Assembly: GCF_023822045.1 (NCBI RefSeq)
Contig: NZ_CP084712.1
Location: 3,224,001 to 3,288,000 of the forward strand
Direction: 5' to 3'
DNA: 64,000 nt
Source of the DNA: Sphingopyxis sp. USTB-05
GTDB taxonomy: Bacteria; Pseudomonadota; Alphaproteobacteria; Sphingomonadales; Sphingomonadaceae
Both the position numbers and the translations under genes were made by a program. How positions within the stretch are numbered: the stretch's first letter is position 1; each line of letters starts with the position of its first letter. Below the pieces are notes generated by a model that did not search any database, was not told the origin of the DNA, and saw nothing but the letters and a program-made list of their open reading frames with translations. Below are positions 8,016-16,651 of this stretch, piece by piece.

Positions 8016-9415
8016 ATTTGTCCTTCGAGCGCCGCGCGGGCTGCGGCCACGGCCTTCCTTACCCCGTCCGGCGCCGTGCCGCCATAGCTGGTGCGGCTGG
8101 CGACCGATGCCTCGACGGTCAGCGCCGCGAGCACCTCGGGAGTGACCTCGGCATGGATCGCGGCGGCGTCCCCGGCGGGCAGCGCTGAGAGTTCGACGCC
8201 CAATTCCTCGGCGCGCTTCACGCAGGCGCCGACCACATGATGCGCCTCGCGGAACGGGAGGCCCGCCTCGCGCACCAGCCAGTCGGCAAGGTCGGTCGCG
8301 GTCGAATAGCCCGACGCGGCGAGCGCGCGCATGCGGTCGGTACGAAAGGTCAGCGTCTCGACCATCCCGGTCATCGCCGCCAGCGACAGCGCGAGCGCAT
8401 CAAAGGCGCCAAAGACCGTTTCCTTGTCGTCCTGCAGATCCTTCGAATAGGTGAGCGGCAGGCCCTTCACGATCACGGCGAGCCGCTGGAACGCGCCGAG
8501 CAGCAGGCCCGCGCGCCCGCGCACCAGTTCGGCGGCGTCGGGGTTGCGCTTTTGCGGCATGATCGAGCTGCCCGTCGACCATGCGTCCGGCAGGCTGATG
8601 AAACCGAAGGGCTGGCTGGCCCAGATCACGATTTCCTCGGCGAGGCGCGAAAGGTGGATTGCGGCGATCGACGCCGACGCGCAGAATTCGAGCGCGAAGT
8701 CGCGGTCGGAGACGGCATCGATGCTGTTCGCCATCGGGCGATCGAAACCGAGCGCGGCCGCGGTGGCATGGCGATCGACCGGAAAACCGGTGCCCGCCAG
8801 CGCCGCGGCGCCGAGCGGCGATTCGTTGAGGCGGCGGCGCGCATCGGCGAAGCGCGAACGGTCGCGGCCGAACATTTCGACATAGGCGAGCAGATGATGG
8901 CCGAGCGTCACCGGCTGCGCGACCTGCAAATGCGTGAAGCCGGGCATGATGCTGCCCGCATGTTCGTCGGCGCGCGTCAGCAGCGCGGTCTGGATCGCCT
9001 GCAACCCCGCGTCGATGCGCTCGCACGCGGTGCGCGTCCACAGACGGAAATCGGTCGCGACCTGGTCGTTGCGCGAGCGCGCGGTGTGGAGGCGGCCGGC
9101 GGCTTCGCCGACCAGTTCCTTGAGCCGCGATTCGACGGTCATGTGGATGTCTTCGAGGCTGAGGTCGACGGGCACACCGTTCGCGGCGAACTCGTCGGCG
9201 ATCTGCGCCAGCCCGCGGTCGATCACCACCGCATCCTCGGCCGCGATAATTCCCGCGGCGCCGAGCATCGTCGCATGCGCGCGGCTGGCCGCGATATCTT
9301 CTTCCCACAGGCGCTTGTCGACGGGAATCGATGCGTTAATCTCTTGCATGATCGCCGCGGGTCCGCCACCGAAGCGGCCGCCCCACATGCTGTTGCTATC
9401 CGGAGTATTCGCCAT
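8012..9415 (-). CDS. argH: Argininosuccinate lyase
   Basis: This enzyme cleaves argininosuccinate to arginine and fumarate, the last step of arginine synthesis. The fumarase/aspartase superfamily signature [12 protein letters not shown] is clear, as are [16 protein letters not shown] and HTQLAQP-like [15 protein letters not shown] start at ATG 9415 ([18 protein letters not shown]), giving 467 residues; an open frame extends 13 codons further, and MWGGRF at 9388 is also possible because family members start close to WGGRF. The 5' end overlaps the divergent TlpA-like gene. Downstream the stop overlaps the lipoprotein ATG. Confidence 0.96.
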   Translation of the reverse strand: MANTPDSNSMWGGRFGGGPAAIMQEINASIPVDKRLWEEDIAASRAHATMLGAAGIIAAEDAVVIDRGLAQIADEFAANGVPVDLSLEDIHMTVESRLKELVGEAAGRLHTARSRNDQVATDFRLWTRTACERIDAGLQAIQTALLTRADEHAGSIMPGFTHLQVAQPVTLGHHLLAYVEMFGRDRSRFADARRRLNESPLGAAALAGTGFPVDRHATAAALGFDRPMANSIDAVSDRDFALEFCASASIAAIHLSRLAEEIVIWASQPFGFISLPDAWSTGSSIMPQKRNPDAAELVRGRAGLLLGAFQRLAVIVKGLPLTYSKDLQDDKETVFGAFDALALSLAAMTGMVETLTFRTDRMRALAASGYSTATDLADWLVREAGLPFREAHHVVGACVKRAEELGVELSALPAGDAAAIHAEVTPEVLAALTVEASVASRTSYGGTAPDGVRKAVAAARAALEGQI

Positions 9416-10016
9416 CCGCCGCGTCCCAAATCCGTCTCTTGCGATCCTCGCCATATTTCTGGCCGGATCAATCGCGGGCTGCGATAGGGAAAAGCCGCCG
9501 GGCGAGCAAGCCGCAGACGGCCAAGCAAATATTTCGCCCGGCCAAGCGAAGGATGGCGGCGTCGGCCATTTTCAACATCAGGTCGAGCGCACGGGCAAGG
9601 GCAAGGCGGCACCGACGGTCGGCTTTCGCGGCCCCGACGATGCGCCCGTCACGCTCGCCGACTTTCGCGGCAAACCGCTGCTCGTCAATCTGTGGGCGAC
9701 ATGGTGCGCGCCGTGCGTCGCCGAGATGCCGACGCTCGACGCGCTCGCGGCGAAAAGCGGCGATCGCATGACCGTGATCGCGGTGGCGCAGGATCTGAAA
9801 GGCGCCGAGGTGGTCGATCCCTGGTTCCAGAAAGCCGGCTTGAAGGCGCTGCAACCCTATGTCGATCCCGAGAACGGCCTGCTCGACGCCGCGAGCAGCG
9901 CGCTGCCGACCAGCATCTATTACGATGCCGAAGGTCGCGAAATATGGCGCGTTGTCGGCGCCATCGACTGGCAGGGCAAGGAAGCGCAAGCGCTGCTGGC
10001 CGAGGCAAGCCGCTGA
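9387..10016 (+). CDS. TlpA-like thioredoxin-fold lipoprotein
   Basis: This 209-residue protein reads from ATG 9387 ([12 protein letters not shown]). It has a lipoprotein signal with a hydrophobic core and the lipobox SIAGC (cysteine 32), then a low-complexity linker, then a TlpA/ResA redoxin domain at about residues 75-205. The active site is WCAPC (Cys107, Cys110) in [12 protein letters not shown], followed by EMPTLDAL and a cis-proline region at SALPTS. It should reduce periplasmic disulfides, for example in cytochrome c maturation or as a partner of a DsbD-type reductase such as the one at 60.1-62.2 kb. Its start codon overlaps the possible MWGGRF start of argH on the other strand. Confidence 0.88.
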   Translation: MLLLSGVFAIRRVPNPSLAILAIFLAGSIAGCDREKPPGEQAADGQANISPGQAKDGGVGHFQHQVERTGKGKAAPTVGFRGPDDAPVTLADFRGKPLLVNLWATWCAPCVAEMPTLDALAAKSGDRMTVIAVAQDLKGAEVVDPWFQKAGLKALQPYVDPENGLLDAASSALPTSIYYDAEGREIWRVVGAIDWQGKEAQALLAEASR

Positions 10017-10023
10017 TACAAGA

Positions 10024-10053
10024 AAGGGCGGGTGCCCCATGACACCCACCCTT
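10024..10053. terminator. Stem-loop after the TlpA-like gene
   Basis: AAGGGCGGGTG (10024-10034) pairs with CACCCACCCTT (10043-10053), with one mismatch and an 8-base loop. It lies between two converging genes and carries A and T runs at its outer ends, so it could stop transcription in both directions. Confidence 0.6.
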
Positions 10054-10094
10054 CCCTGCGACCCAGAGCAAGGCTCCGGGGAACTTGATCGAGC

Positions 10095-10433
10095 TTAGCC
10101 GCCGACCGTCACGCGGCCGCTGCGATAGCCCTTCTTGCGCATTTCCTTCACATAATCCTTGTCGGCATCGACGATTTCATTCTCCCACTCGTCCCACGCA
10201 TCCCAGCGGTCTTCGCGGTCGGTGGAGTGGCGAAGGTCGCTCCGCAATTCCTTCTCCGCCTCCAGAATGTCGGCTTTGTAATTATACCAATATTGGTTCA
10301 CGACGCCCGCAATCGGGGTAGTGCGGATATGCGGCGCCTCAAAGCCCGGCGGCATCGAGCCATAGGGCACGGCAGCGACGGCGGCTGTGGCGGGGAGAGC
10401 CACGAGAATAGCGAGGGTGGTCCATTTTTTCAT
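10095..10433 (-). CDS. Small exported protein of unknown function
   Basis: This 112-residue protein starts with a Sec signal peptide (MKKWTTLAILVALPATAAVAA, cleavage near residue 21). The mature 90 residues are strongly charged: ADILEAEKELRSDLRH, then EDRWDAWDEWENEIVDADKDY and a basic C-terminus. That suggests an amphipathic or helical periplasmic protein. I recognise no family. It stands alone, converging with the TlpA-like gene and about 215 bases from gpsA across a palindromic repeat. It is probably a real gene because of the signal peptide and codon composition, but its role is unknown. Confidence 0.7.
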   Translation of the reverse strand: MKKWTTLAILVALPATAAVAAVPYGSMPPGFEAPHIRTTPIAGVVNQYWYNYKADILEAEKELRSDLRHSTDREDRWDAWDEWENEIVDADKDYVKEMRKKGYRSGRVTVGG

Positions 10434-10554
10434 CGTCCATCTCCTGATTGCCGGCCCGCTAGCGAGCCGGTCAGGTGAGTCAACGAAGCAGACCGCCCTT
10501 TTATTCCCGGCTTAACGGAGATTCGGCACGTCTGACGGTGGAATCGTAGATTCT

Positions 10555-10639
10555 CGTCATTGCGAGCGAAGCGAAGCAATCCAGTGGCGGGCTTGCACGC
10601 TCTGGATTGCCGCGTCGCCTTCGGCTCCTCGCAATGACA
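10555..10639. repeat. Palindromic repeat family B, copy 1
   Basis: The element opens with CGTCATTGCGAGCGAAGCGA, contains CAATCCAG and its inverse CTGGATTG, and closes with CTCGCAATGACA. The two halves are inverted copies, so it can form a long hairpin. The second copy is at 19004-19085. It lies just after the gpsA stop and may end that operon's transcript. Confidence 0.85.
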
Positions 10640-10648
10640 GGGATAAGC

Positions 10649-11650
10649 TTAGCCGGGATGCGATTCGTCGCCGACGCTGGATTTCAGCAGGCCGCGAAAC
10701 ACGTCCTGCGCGCTGCGTTTTCCCTGCGTCACGTCATAGACGTCGCGCGCAATCGGCATGTCGAGGCCGTAACGTTCGGCAAGCGCAATCACGGTCGGCG
10801 CGCTCTTCACGCCCTCGGCGACCATGTTCATGCCCGCGATAATCTCGTCGATCGGCCGCCCCTTGCCGAGTTCGACGCCGACATGGCGGTTGCGCGACAA
10901 GGGGCTGGTGCATGTCGCGATCAGGTCGCCCATGCCGGTGAGCCCCGCAAAGGTTTCCGCCCGCCCGCCCATCGCGACGCCGAGCCGGGTGATTTCGGAG
11001 AGCCCGCGCGTCATCAGCGCCGAACGCGTATTGTCGCCCGCGCCGAGGCCGTCGCCCATGCCGACCGCGATCGCGATGATATTCTTGAGCACTCCGCCGA
11101 GTTCGCAGCCGAGAAGGTCGGTGTTGGTGTAGACGCGGAACAGCCCCGAGTGGAACACGGGCTGGAGCGCGCGCACGACGATCTCATCCTCCATCGAAAG
11201 CACGCTAGCCGCCGCCTGCCCCGTCATGATTTCGCGCGCGAGGTTCGGGCCGGTCAGAACGCCGACGGGGTGGCCCGGAAGGACCTCCTCGATCAGCTCG
11301 GTCATGCGCTTGCCCGAAGAAAGTTCGAGCCCTTTGGTCAGGCTGATTACCGGAACCCACGGGCGCAGGTGGTTGCGCGCTTCCTCTAGAACGCTGCGAA
11401 AGCTGTGCGAGGGGACCCCCATGACCAGCACATCGGCGCCCGCGACGACCTCCGCCATGTCCGCGGTCGCACGGAGCGCCGAGGGCAGCTTGATGCCGGG
11501 CAGATATCGGCGGTTCTCATTATCGCTGTTGATGCCATCGACCGTCTCGGCATCGCGCGCCCAAAGCGTGATCGGCGCGTTGCGCGACACCACCGACGCA
11601 ACCGTCGTTCCCCAGCTACCCCCGCCGAGCAGCCCCACTTTCAACCGCAT
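10649..11650 (-). CDS. gpsA: Glycerol-3-phosphate dehydrogenase (NAD(P)+)
   Basis: This 333-residue enzyme reduces dihydroxyacetone phosphate to sn-glycerol 3-phosphate, the backbone for phospholipids and other glycerolipids. The N-terminal dinucleotide-binding motif GLLGGGSWGTTVA (residues 6-18) is typical of GpsA. LTGPNLAREI, the substrate-binding LKNIIAIAVGMGDGLGAGDNTRSAL with its catalytic lysine, and LTGMGDLIATCTS are all present. Length is normal. It is the last gene of a seven-gene minus-strand run for making and breaking glycerolipids, so here it may supply acceptor for that pathway. A gap of 39 bases separates it from the lipase gene upstream. Confidence 0.97.
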   Translation of the reverse strand: MRLKVGLLGGGSWGTTVASVVSRNAPITLWARDAETVDGINSDNENRRYLPGIKLPSALRATADMAEVVAGADVLVMGVPSHSFRSVLEEARNHLRPWVPVISLTKGLELSSGKRMTELIEEVLPGHPVGVLTGPNLAREIMTGQAAASVLSMEDEIVVRALQPVFHSGLFRVYTNTDLLGCELGGVLKNIIAIAVGMGDGLGAGDNTRSALMTRGLSEITRLGVAMGGRAETFAGLTGMGDLIATCTSPLSRNRHVGVELGKGRPIDEIIAGMNMVAEGVKSAPTVIALAERYGLDMPIARDVYDVTQGKRSAQDVFRGLLKSSVGDESHPG

Positions 11651-11689
11651 CCCGCCCTCCCTGTTTTCGAAGAGAGACTGACGGCAGTT

Positions 11690-12622
11690 TCAATGCTTGG
11701 CAAGAAACTCGCGCTGTACCTCTGCGGTCGCCTTGGGATCCTCGATCATCGGCACATGCGCGACATGTTCGAAGATATGCGACTTACTGCCCACGATACC
11801 AGCTTCGAGCACCGCGACGCAGCTCACATCGATCAGCTTGTCGTGGCGGCCCCAGATGATCAGCGTCGGCACCTTCACACCGCCAAGCTGGTCGTTGAGC
11901 GGCTTCTGCTCCATCTCGTCGGCGATGATCCAGAAAATCTGGTCGAGCAGGTCGCGGTGTTTCAGCGCATCGGCATAGATGACGGGCTTGAGCCGCGCCG
12001 GCACATGCGTCGGCTTGCGGACGACGAAGGCGATCAGGCGGTCGGCATCCTCCAGATTGGCGAGCACGAGCGGATTATAGTCGCGCCCCGCCGCCAGCTT
12101 CTGTAGCTCGCTTTCGTCGGCGCCGATAATCCCGGCATTGTTCATCAGCGTCAATGTGCGCAAGCTGCCCGGATAATCGATCGCAAAGCGCAGCGCGATC
12201 CAGCCGCCCATGCTGTTGCCGCCAAGATGCGGGCGCTCGATACCCAGTGCGTCCAGAAAATCCTTGAGCCGCCGCGCCTGGCTGGTCACGTCGAAGGGCA
12301 GTTCGCGGTCGCGGTCATTCTCGCCAAAACCCGGCAGGTCGGGCGCGATCAGATGATAGTCGCGCGTCATCCACGGCGCATAAAAGGTCCAGTGATCCTT
12401 GTCCGCACCGAAGCCATGGACCATCACAAGCGTCGGCTTCGACGGATCGCCGCCCTCTAGATAGGGCCAGTTACGACCGCCCACCGTCACCGTTTTGCGC
12501 ACCAACCGTGCGCGTCTGCGCATCAGCCAGCGCATCAGTTGCACAAGCTGTTCGGGAAAGAGGAAATAGAGGAGCGCGAGCGTGATGAGCGGCGCGAAAA
12601 TTAGGACCAGCAGGATTTTCAT
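11690..12622 (-). CDS. Membrane-anchored alpha/beta-hydrolase lipase
   Basis: Read from ATG 12622 the product has 310 residues; the frame is open 12 codons further, but the ATG overlaps the previous stop (ATGA), which decides the start. The N-terminus MKILLVLIFAPLITLALLYFLF is a membrane anchor. The hydrolase core follows: oxyanion segment VHGFGADKDHW, nucleophile elbow GNSMGG, a late aspartate in IWGRHDKLID and histidine in EHVAHVPMIEDP. This arrangement is like the Moraxella/Psychrobacter lipase group of membrane-linked esterases. It may hydrolyse acylglycerols at the inner membrane, in line with its neighbours. The substrate is inferred from context. Confidence 0.88.
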   Translation of the reverse strand: MKILLVLIFAPLITLALLYFLFPEQLVQLMRWLMRRRARLVRKTVTVGGRNWPYLEGGDPSKPTLVMVHGFGADKDHWTFYAPWMTRDYHLIAPDLPGFGENDRDRELPFDVTSQARRLKDFLDALGIERPHLGGNSMGGWIALRFAIDYPGSLRTLTLMNNAGIIGADESELQKLAAGRDYNPLVLANLEDADRLIAFVVRKPTHVPARLKPVIYADALKHRDLLDQIFWIIADEMEQKPLNDQLGGVKVPTLIIWGRHDKLIDVSCVAVLEAGIVGSKSHIFEHVAHVPMIEDPKATAEVQREFLAKH

Positions 12623-13479
12623 GCCGCAGCCGGTCCCTTCACATGCGCGTCGAACCATCCGATCAGATCATCGAGCACCGCGTCGCGTTCGGGCTCATTG
12701 TAGATTTCGTGGAACAAGCCGGGATAGATTTCGAGGCGCTTGTCCTTCGATGCCACATTATCGAACAGATAGCGCGACCCAGCAGGCGCGGTGAGGCGGT
12801 CGGCCTCGCCATGCTGGATCAGGATCGGCAGGCGTATCTTCGGCGCATCGGCCTGCGCGACCGCCATTGCATCCATGAATTCCTTGCCGAGCCGCGCGCC
12901 GATCTTGCCGGTGTAGACGAGCGGGTCGGCCTTATAGGCCTCAACGACCAGCGGATCGCGGCTGACGCCGTTTGCATCGAGCGACAGCACGCCGAGGCGC
13001 GGGAAGAAGCGCGCAAGGAAACGGCTGATCCAGACAGTGAAGCGCGACGGCGGTTCGGCGGGCAGAATTGCGGGTCCCGAAACGGCGGCGGCGAGAAACG
13101 CCTGCTGCCGTTCGACGAGGAACAAAGTCGCGATCAGTCCGCCCATGCTGTGGCCGAGCAACAGGCGCGGCGTATCGCCATGATTGATCTCGACGAGCGT
13201 CAGAAGTTCGGTCATGCCGTCGAGAAAGGCAGAAAAGCGCGGGACGAAACCGCCGTCGCCGTCCGAATTGCCGTGACCCCAATGGTCGACCGCATAGATT
13301 GCATAGCCCGCGTCGGTCAGGCGCTTTGCCACATATTCATAGCGCCCGGCATGCTCGGCATAACCGTGCGCAAGCAAGACCACCGCGCGCGGGCGCCCCT
13401 CGGGCAGCCAGTGGGTGACGTGAAGCTTTGCGCCCGCACCCGCGGATTCGGCCGGCAGGATCACCGCTCCGCTTGTCAT
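12619..13479 (-). CDS. Monoacylglycerol-lipase-like hydrolase
   Basis: This 286-residue alpha/beta hydrolase is of the serine aminopeptidase S33 / Hydrolase_4 type. The phrase LAHGYAEHAGRYEYVA matches the HGxGEHsxRY hallmark of monoglyceride lipases and lysophospholipases. Nucleophile elbow GHSMGG, aspartate in QHGEADRLT and histidine in GLFHEIYNEPE complete the triad. It probably releases a fatty acid from monoacylglycerol or lysophospholipid in the cytoplasm. I start at ATG 13479 (MTSGAV); the 21 codons before it run into a palindromic repeat. Its stop overlaps the lipase ATG by four bases. Confidence 0.9.
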   Translation of the reverse strand: MTSGAVILPAESAGAGAKLHVTHWLPEGRPRAVVLLAHGYAEHAGRYEYVAKRLTDAGYAIYAVDHWGHGNSDGDGGFVPRFSAFLDGMTELLTLVEINHGDTPRLLLGHSMGGLIATLFLVERQQAFLAAAVSGPAILPAEPPSRFTVWISRFLARFFPRLGVLSLDANGVSRDPLVVEAYKADPLVYTGKIGARLGKEFMDAMAVAQADAPKIRLPILIQHGEADRLTAPAGSRYLFDNVASKDKRLEIYPGLFHEIYNEPERDAVLDDLIGWFDAHVKGPAAA

Positions 13480-13492
13480 ATCAAATCCCAAC

Positions 13493-13579
13493 CGTTCGCC
13501 CTGAGCTTGTCGAGGGGCCGTTCTTTCTTTCAGCGTCGCCAAAGGAAATACGGTGCTTCGACAAGCTCAGCACGAACGG
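13493..13579. repeat. Palindromic repeat family A, copy 2
   Basis: The left arm contains CCTGAGCTTGTCGAGGGG and the right arm GCTTCGACAAGCTCAGCACG, as in the copies at 7650-7735 and 21371-21457. It lies between the patatin gene and the monoacylglycerol-lipase-like gene, inside the lipid gene run, and could fold into an intra-operon hairpin. Confidence 0.85.
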
Positions 13580-13609
13580 GCAAAAGGGCAGTTCAAAGTC
13601 TCGACGCAT

Positions 13610-15079
13610 CTAGCGAACCGCCTTTTGCAGCGCGGCGCTGCGGTGGCCGGGGCCGTCGTCACCCGCCTTGTCGATCTTCGCCAATATGGCTTCGAGCGCG
13701 CGGCTGATTGCGGTCTGGGTACGCACCATTTCGACCTTCGGCCAAGCGGTGCGCTCACCCGTATCGATCAGTTCGTCGATATCTTCCTGTCCCAGATCGC
13801 TCAAAATCTTGGTCGGCGACCAGAATTTGGGCGGGCGGATGATGTTGATGTCGCCGGTATATTCCTGATTGATCACCGAACGCGCCATGTTGGCGATGCT
13901 GTTGAGCGGCGGCACCCATTCGAGCGGCTTCTGGAAGATCACCATATTTGCGTTGAGCCACGCCCGGAAGGTCGTCATCGACGCGTGCTGAATCGCCTCG
14001 ATCGGCGCCATCTGCTTACGCGTGTCGGTCGCGAACGGCAGCGCGATCGGGTTCGCCTGGCTGACGATATGGTGATTGACCCCATAGAGTCGTTCGAGCC
14101 GCTTGGTCGGAATGTCGTGCGTCACCGAACCATCGACCCAGCGCCGATCGGGCTGATAGGGTACGCGGTTGCCCGCATCGTCACGCGCCATCAGCATCAC
14201 CGGCGGGAAGACTCCCGGCACCGCGCACGAAGCGAGCACCGCCTCGCGGATCAACACGTTCGGCGCGGTGATCGCATTCAGCAGCCGGCCGTTCTGATGC
14301 TTTTCGGCGGGCGCGACCGAAACGTTGAGGTGCCGCCCGCTGACCTCATAGGCCTCCTGAAAGGTGAGGTCGGGGATCAGGTCGGCGAGCCGCGCGCGGA
14401 CCTCGTCGGGTGCAAGACGCCGCCCCTCCGGATCGCGGTCGGGATTGGCGAGGCGTTCGCTTTCCAGGAAAGCACCGATGTCGGCATTTTTGCGCGTGCA
14501 GACGACTGCGGCGACGATCGACCCGCCGCTCGCGCCCGACATGATCGCGGGCAACACACCCTCTTCCCACAAGGCCTTTACGACACCGATATGGAAGAAG
14601 AGGAAGCTGCCCGAGCCGGAGAGCAGCAGCGCCGAGCGGCCATAGCAATGTTGCGCACGGCGGAAGAAATCGCGCTTCTCGTCGCGGCCGATGCTGCGCG
14701 CGGCAGCAATCTTGTCGAGCGAGGCGACGACCTCCGCGACATAATCCTCGATCAGCTTTTTCGTGCCGAAACGCGCCTTCTGGTACAGCCGTTCGTGTCC
14801 CATGCCGTCGATATTGCCGTGAATGCCCTCGTTCAGGACAAAGAGCAGCCCCTTGACGTCACCCGCGGCGGATAGCTTGCGCAGCTTTTCCAGCCGCGCG
14901 CGGATCGCCTTATAATCGAAATGCTTGCTCTCATCGGCGGCGCGCCATGCCGACATCCCCGATTTGCGGTCATGTTCCTGCGCCGCTTTCGACCAGGCGG
15001 CATAATCGGTTGCGGTCACAAGATCGCGATCGGCGCTGAGCGTCGGGGTGAAAAGCATTCGGTAATCCTGCGAGAGCAT
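13610..15079 (-). CDS. DUF3336-patatin lipase (TAG-lipase-like)
   Basis: This 489-residue protein has an N-terminal DUF3336 region (about residues 20-130) followed by a patatin domain. Serine 184 lies in the elbow GASGG and aspartate 316 in VDGS, forming the Ser-Asp dyad. The oxyanion part is LLLSGSGSFLFFHIGVVKAL. DUF3336 plus patatin is the layout of the triacylglycerol lipases SDP1 of plants and Tgl3/4/5 of yeast, and the flanking sequences look alike. It therefore may hydrolyse stored triacylglycerol or phospholipid. It begins 3 bases after the WS/DGAT stop, so the two are surely co-transcribed. The substrate assignment is an inference. Confidence 0.9.
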   Translation of the reverse strand: MLSQDYRMLFTPTLSADRDLVTATDYAAWSKAAQEHDRKSGMSAWRAADESKHFDYKAIRARLEKLRKLSAAGDVKGLLFVLNEGIHGNIDGMGHERLYQKARFGTKKLIEDYVAEVVASLDKIAAARSIGRDEKRDFFRRAQHCYGRSALLLSGSGSFLFFHIGVVKALWEEGVLPAIMSGASGGSIVAAVVCTRKNADIGAFLESERLANPDRDPEGRRLAPDEVRARLADLIPDLTFQEAYEVSGRHLNVSVAPAEKHQNGRLLNAITAPNVLIREAVLASCAVPGVFPPVMLMARDDAGNRVPYQPDRRWVDGSVTHDIPTKRLERLYGVNHHIVSQANPIALPFATDTRKQMAPIEAIQHASMTTFRAWLNANMVIFQKPLEWVPPLNSIANMARSVINQEYTGDINIIRPPKFWSPTKILSDLGQEDIDELIDTGERTAWPKVEMVRTQTAISRALEAILAKIDKAGDDGPGHRSAALQKAVR

Positions 15080-15082
15080 GGT

Positions 15083-16651
15083 TTATTTTTTCCGAGTCTT
15101 GCCGGTTGCGTTCGCTTTAGCAACCGGTTTCACCCTGGCTTTTGTCGCAGTTTGGGCCGTCGCCTTTGGCTTTGCCCTGGATTTGGGGGCGGGTTTGGGC
15201 GCCGCTTTCGGCTTTGCCGTAGCGGCTTTCGGCTTTTCGGGTTTCGGCGTCGCGGCCATCAGGTCGGCGAAACTTTCGTCGATGCATTCGCGGAAAAAGG
15301 CGATGTCGGGCATGATCGAGCGTTCGCCGATGATCGAGAAGGCGATCCGGCCGTTATAGCTTGGGGTCGCAACGAACAGCCCCATATTGTTCGCGAGCGG
15401 TGCCATGCCATGCTGCTGCACCAACTGAGCACCGGCCAGATAGAGCGGCACCTGCGCGCCGGGGACATTCGAGATGAAGAGGTTGGTGCCGCGCACCGCG
15501 AAACGCTCGCTGGTCACGAGCCGGGCAACCGCCGCCATCGTGGCGCCCGGAATATGCTGCGACAGGTCGGTCATGATCCGCGCGCTGACCCCGGCCTTCG
15601 CCTCCTTCGCCTCGACCGTATAGTCGCGGATCGCCGCGAGCCGTTCGAGCGGTCCCGCGATGTCGGTGCGGATCGGGACGCTCATCGCCGACACCTGATT
15701 GCCCGGGGTCGATGCCTTTCCGCCCTTTCCGCGCAGATTGATCGGCGCGACCGCGACAAGGCTCTCGTTCGGCAGTTCCTTATGCTTCTGAAGATATTTG
15801 CGCAGCGCGCCGCCGACGGTGGTCAGCACCACGTCATTGACCGTCGCACCGAGCACTTTCTTGCGTATTTCCGCCACGTCGGTCAGCGCGACCGTCGTCG
15901 CGTCGAACATCTTGTGCGGGCCGACGGCCACGTTGAAGCGCGTTTCGGGGACTCCAGCGGTCATGCCGCCCTCGGAAATCGACTTCCGCGCCGAAGAGAT
16001 GATCGCGGGCGACATCTTCATGAGCGCGTTCATGAACTTGACCGGCGACTGCATCGATGCCGACCAGGCGCGCGAGAGGGTTTCGGTGCTCGACGGTGCC
16101 TTGCCCAATTCCTCGACCGGCGGCGGTTCGGGTATCGCGGGCGTGCCCTTTGCATCGATGTCGCTCATCGCGATAAAGGCGTGCGCCCCCGACGCGCCGT
16201 CGACCGCTGCATGATGAACGCGGTGGAGCATCGCGAAGCTGCCCTTCGGGATGCCCGGAATGCGGTCGAGCCCCTCGATGATATAAATGTCCCAGAGCGG
16301 GCGATTCATATCCATCGGCTTTGAGAACCAGCGCGCGACCGCGATGCAGAATTGCCGCCAGTCGCCGGGTTCGGGCAGGCGCGCGTGGCTCATATGCGCC
16401 TCGATGTCGAAATGCTCGTCCTCGACCCAATAGGGATGGTCCATGTCGAACGGCAGGCGATGCAACCGCCGCTTGAACAGTGGCGAGGTGTCGACTCGGC
16501 TTTCGACGTGGCGGATGATGTCCTTGAAGCGCACGAAACCGCCCGGCGCGGTCGAGGGGTCATAGATATAGACCCCCATGATGTGCGTCAGATTGTTCGC
16601 GGTCTGCGTGTAGAGGAACTGGGCGTCCTGCGCGCTAAGCTGTTTGAGCAT
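15083..16651 (-). CDS. Wax ester synthase/diacylglycerol acyltransferase
   Basis: This 522-residue enzyme is of the WS/DGAT family, which joins acyl-CoA to a fatty alcohol or to diacylglycerol to make wax ester or triacylglycerol at the inner membrane. The catalytic motif HHAAVDG is at residues 146-152. PLWDIYIIEGL just before it, and NLFISNVPG in the C-terminal domain, are further family signatures. Unusually, the last 60 or so residues are a basic Ala/Lys/Pro-rich tail with repeated KPKAA-like units. It begins one base after the acyltransferase stop. Family confidence is high, and the preferred substrate is unknown. Confidence 0.94.
   Translation of the reverse strand: MLKQLSAQDAQFLYTQTANNLTHIMGVYIYDPSTAPGGFVRFKDIIRHVESRVDTSPLFKRRLHRLPFDMDHPYWVEDEHFDIEAHMSHARLPEPGDWRQFCIAVARWFSKPMDMNRPLWDIYIIEGLDRIPGIPKGSFAMLHRVHHAAVDGASGAHAFIAMSDIDAKGTPAIPEPPPVEELGKAPSSTETLSRAWSASMQSPVKFMNALMKMSPAIISSARKSISEGGMTAGVPETRFNVAVGPHKMFDATTVALTDVAEIRKKVLGATVNDVVLTTVGGALRKYLQKHKELPNESLVAVAPINLRGKGGKASTPGNQVSAMSVPIRTDIAGPLERLAAIRDYTVEAKEAKAGVSARIMTDLSQHIPGATMAAVARLVTSERFAVRGTNLFISNVPGAQVPLYLAGAQLVQQHGMAPLANNMGLFVATPSYNGRIAFSIIGERSIMPDIAFFRECIDESFADLMAATPKPEKPKAATAKPKAAPKPAPKSRAKPKATAQTATKARVKPVAKANATGKTRKK

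Noticed and set aside
13480..13542. N-terminal extension of the monoacylglycerol-lipase-like protein
   Set aside because: The added codons translate one arm of a palindromic repeat; the ATG at 13479 leads straight into the hydrolase fold.
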